This document shows, one piece after another, positions 40,002 to 41,688 of a DNA stretch of 41,688 bases. The notes under the pieces are model-generated. The model saw nothing but the letters and a program-made list of their open reading frames with translations. It made no database searches and was not told the origin of the DNA. This stretch comes from Pseudomonadota bacterium. GTDB lineage: Bacteria > Pseudomonadota > Gammaproteobacteria > Burkholderiales > JAJZQI01. The translations under genes and the position numbers were made by a program. Position 1 is the first letter of the stretch; every line of letters begins with the position of its first letter. The stretch covers positions 1-41,688 of the forward strand of contig JAJZTZ010000006.1 in assembly GCA_021847305.1 (NCBI GenBank), given 5' to 3'.

Positions 40002-40051
40002 GTTTCTCGGCCTGACCTGGGCAGATCCCCGGTCAGCCTTTAGCCGAAAAC
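40002..40051 (-). repeat. Second hairpin behind dapD, possible diverged family member
   Basis: On the minus strand GTTTTCGGC pairs with GCCGAGAAAC (one bulge) and CTGACC with GGTCAG inside. The left part, TTTCGG then AGGCTGAC, resembles the serS element (TTTCGG, AGGCTAAC). The right-hand motifs are not conserved, so the relation is tentative. Confidence 0.45.
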
Positions 40052-40067
40052 ACGCTCAGGGGGGTAA

Positions 40068-40111
40068 ATGCCGCGCAAGAGTTCGTTAATGCCTACCTTG
40101 CTGCGCGTCTT
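40068..40111 (-). repeat. Duplicate of the dapD 3' end
   Basis: These 44 bases match 40213-40256, the end of dapD, at 42 positions, offset by 145 bp. Over the aligned sense codons the changes are GGT to GGC, CTT to CTC and ATC to ATT, all synonymous; the stop TAA reads TAC. It has no start codon or function of its own. Confidence 0.92.
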
Positions 40112-40112
40112 G

Positions 40113-40173
40113 TGGCTCTGGCCGTCGCGTTGCGACTTAACATTCACTGCGTAAATGTTAGCCTCCGCCGGAA
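40113..40173 (-). repeat. Hairpin element behind dapD
   Basis: Read on the minus strand: TTCCGGCGGAGGCTAAC, then a stem AACATTTAC with GTGAATGTT (loop GCA, one G-T pair), GTTAAG, a small stem GTCGC-aac-GCGAC, and GCCAGAGCCA. The blocks AGGCTAAC, CGCAG, GTTAAG and GAGCCA occur in the same order as in the serS element, while the stem bases differ but still pair. It abuts the duplicated dapD tail at its right end. Confidence 0.7.
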
Positions 40174-40208
40174 GAAGCGCAGCCTTGCCTTTGGCCAATC
40201 TTGTCGTG

Positions 40209-41030
40209 TTAGATGCCGCGCAAAAGTTCGTTAATACCTACCTTGCTGCGCGTCTTCTCATCCACTTTCTTGACGATGACGGCGCAGTAGAGGCTGTAGC
40301 TGCCGTCTTTGGAGGGCAGGTTGCCGGATACCACGACGGAACCGGCCGGTACGCGGCCATACATGATTTCGCCTGTTTCGCGGTCGTAGATTTTGGTGGA
40401 CTGGCCGATGTATACACCCATGGAAATTACACAGTTGTCTTCTACAATCACGCCCTCAACCACTTCCGAGCGTGCGCCGATGAAGCAGTTGTCGCCGATG
40501 ATGGTGGGGTTGGCCTGAACCGGCTCGAGTACGCCGCCGATGCCGACGCCACCGGACAGGTGGACGTTCTTACCGATCTGAGCGCAGGAGCCTACGGTGG
40601 CCCAGGTATCAACCATGGTGCCTTCATCCACATACGCACCGATGTTTACGTAGGACGGCATCAGTACAACATTCTTGGCGATGAAGGAACCGCGGCGTGC
40701 CGCTGCAGGAGGCACTACGCGGAAACCGCCTTCGCGGAAATCCTTGGAGTTGTAGTCGGCGAATTTGGACGGTACCTTGTCGAAGTAATTGGTGTAACCG
40801 CCTTTGATGAAGGCGTTGTCTTCCAGGCGGAAGGACAGCAGAACGGCTTTCTTGATCCACTGGTTGGTCACCCACTGGCCGTCCACTTTCTGTGCCACGC
40901 GAATTTCGCCGCGATCCAGCATATCGAGCACATGGGCAATACCGTCTTTCAGCTTGGCATCGGCGTTGCGCGGGGTGATGTCGGCACGACGCTCAAATGC
41001 GTCTTCGATCATGGTTTGCAGTTCTTGCAT
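40209..41030 (-). CDS. dapD: Tetrahydrodipicolinate N-succinyltransferase
   Basis: The 273-residue left-handed beta-helix enzyme succinylates tetrahydrodipicolinate in lysine and diaminopimelate synthesis. It has [14 protein letters not shown], hexapeptide-repeat sequence ([20 protein letters not shown]), [11 protein letters not shown] and the end [12 protein letters not shown] take the ATG at 41030 because AAGGA lies seven bases upstream and the length then equals the usual 274; a longer frame to 41099 overlaps dapC. It lies 17 nt after dapC. Its 3' end is duplicated downstream. Confidence 0.96.
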   Translation of the reverse strand: MQELQTMIEDAFERRADITPRNADAKLKDGIAHVLDMLDRGEIRVAQKVDGQWVTNQWIKKAVLLSFRLEDNAFIKGGYTNYFDKVPSKFADYNSKDFREGGFRVVPPAAARRGSFIAKNVVLMPSYVNIGAYVDEGTMVDTWATVGSCAQIGKNVHLSGGVGIGGVLEPVQANPTIIGDNCFIGARSEVVEGVIVEDNCVISMGVYIGQSTKIYDRETGEIMYGRVPAGSVVVSGNLPSKDGSYSLYCAVIVKKVDEKTRSKVGINELLRGI

Positions 41031-41047
41031 GCTGGTTCCTTCAGTCA

Positions 41048-41688
41048 TCATTTCAAATTCTGGGCACAGGCAACGATGCGCTGTGCGGCTTCGAGGCATT
41101 CATTCAGTTCCGCTACCAGGGCGATGCGGATAAAGCCGGCGCCTGGATTAATGCCGTGGGCCTCACGGGCCAGGTAGCTGCCGGGCAAAACCGTGACATT
41201 ATAATCGCGATAGAGCGTTTGCGCGAAAACGGTGTCGTCCACCGGGGTGCGTACCCACAGGTAGAAGGCGGCGTCTGGCATTTCAACCGGCAGTGCCTGG
41301 GCCAGGATCGGCGTTACGGCGGAAAACTTTTCCTTGTACAGGCGACGGTTTTCCTGCACGTGCGTCTCATCGTTCCAGGCTGCTTCGCTGGCCGACTGGA
41401 CAGCAGGGTTCATGGCGCAGCCATGATAGGTGCGATAGAGCAGGAATTTTTGCAAAATGGCTGCGTTGCCGGCGACAAAGCCTGAGCGCATGCCGGGTAC
41501 GTTGGAGCGCTTGGACAGGCTGGAAAACACCACCAGTCTGTCGTAATCGGGCAGGCCCAGTTGCTGGGCGGCTTGCAGCGCCCCCAGGGGAGCCTGGCCT
41601 TCGTCAAAGTAGATTTCCGAGTAGCACTCGTCGCTGGCGATGACAAAATTGTAGCGCTGCGAGTAATCGAAGAGTTCGCGCCAGTCTT
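41048..41688 (-). CDS. dapC: Succinyldiaminopimelate transaminase, 3' part only
   Basis: The C-terminal 213 residues of a fold-type I aminotransferase are visible; the 5' end lies beyond the right edge. [14 protein letters not shown] holds the PLP-binding Asp and Tyr, [16 protein letters not shown] the PLP Lys, and [10 protein letters not shown] the substrate Arg. With dapD 17 nt downstream, the DapC role in the succinylase lysine pathway is the best reading. Related class I transaminases share these motifs. Confidence 0.88.
   Translation of the reverse strand, partial: DWRELFDYSQRYNFVIASDECYSEIYFDEGQAPLGALQAAQQLGLPDYDRLVVFSSLSKRSNVPGMRSGFVAGNAAILQKFLLYRTYHGCAMNPAVQSASEAAWNDETHVQENRRLYKEKFSAVTPILAQALPVEMPDAAFYLWVRTPVDDTVFAQTLYRDYNVTVLPGSYLAREAHGINPGAGFIRIALVAELNECLEAAQRIVACAQNLK

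Larger units (their letters stand above)
39697..40208. other. Gene-free region between mltF and dapD
   Basis: This 512-bp stretch holds, from left to right, the mltF upstream region with TTGTYCAA-like repeats, the dapD terminator (39921-39961), a hairpin (40002-40051), a copy of the dapD 3' end (40068-40111) and a second hairpin element (40113-40173). The 86-codon open frame at 39829-40089 is judged spurious. Confidence 0.7.

Noticed and set aside
39829-40089. 86-codon open frame in the mltF-dapD gap
   Set aside because: It runs through the dapD terminator and the duplicated dapD tail on the wrong strand and matches no family known to me.

Overview
The window reads as a chromosomal stretch of a betaproteobacterium, most likely from the Neisseriales/Nitrosomonadales side. 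This is an inference from gene content and order: a two-subunit pyruvate carboxylase, a fatty-acid cluster running into pabB-pabC-mltG-tmk-holB-pilZ-tatD (an order also known in Pseudomonas), ftsK-lolA-rarA-serS and dapC-dapD. No species name can be supported. Coding density is high, start codons are often GTG or TTG, and gene junctions are tight (ATGA/TGATG overlaps).

Layout. 1-3.5 kb (minus): pycA-pycB and the start of a Maf/YceF nucleotide pyrophosphatase gene. 3.8-17.6 kb (plus): a long cluster, yceD-rpmF-plsX-fabH-fabD-fabG-acpP-fabF (phospholipid and fatty-acid synthesis), pabB-pabC (4-aminobenzoate for folate), mltG (glycan termination), tmk-holB (dTTP supply and clamp loader), pilZ, tatD, a metallo-beta-lactamase-fold hydrolase and a periplasmic ankyrin protein. 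17.6-19.4 kb: a lone receiver protein (minus), then tadA, an L,D-transpeptidase-like protein and a SprT-like metalloprotein (plus). 19.5-24.7 kb (minus): a fused 5-oxoprolinase and a chemoreceptor. 24.9-27.2 kb (plus): a CBS-type histidine kinase and a tandem-receiver response regulator. 27.2-31.1 kb (minus): pstSCAB with a Pho box and an internal terminator. 31.2-32.1 kb (minus): a hemerythrin-like protein, tRNA-Asp and tRNA-Asn. 32.4-37.9 kb (plus): ftsK-lolA-rarA-serS. 38.3-39.7 kb (minus): mltF. 40.2-41.7 kb (minus): dapD and the 3' part of dapC.

Most of this is core metabolism. The unexplained structure lies in the last 4 kb. The 3' end of serS is repeated downstream in 149-bp units (three copies, the last partial). 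The 3' end of dapD is repeated once at an offset of 145 bp. In both places the tail copies are separated by a related hairpin element with the same ordered blocks (AGGCTAAC, CGCAG loop, GTTAAG, GAGCCA) but a different stem sequence that still pairs. Most differences between tail copies are synonymous. This suggests an unnamed family of small tail-plus-hairpin units that sit behind, and perhaps rebuild, the 3' ends of housekeeping genes.

Other points of interest: a predicted nearly leaderless yceD mRNA, a palindromic operator-like site next to the acpP -10 element, a second receiver domain with Glu at the phospho-acceptor position, an L,D-transpeptidase without a signal peptide, and a TTGTYCAA-like repeat cluster upstream of mltF.
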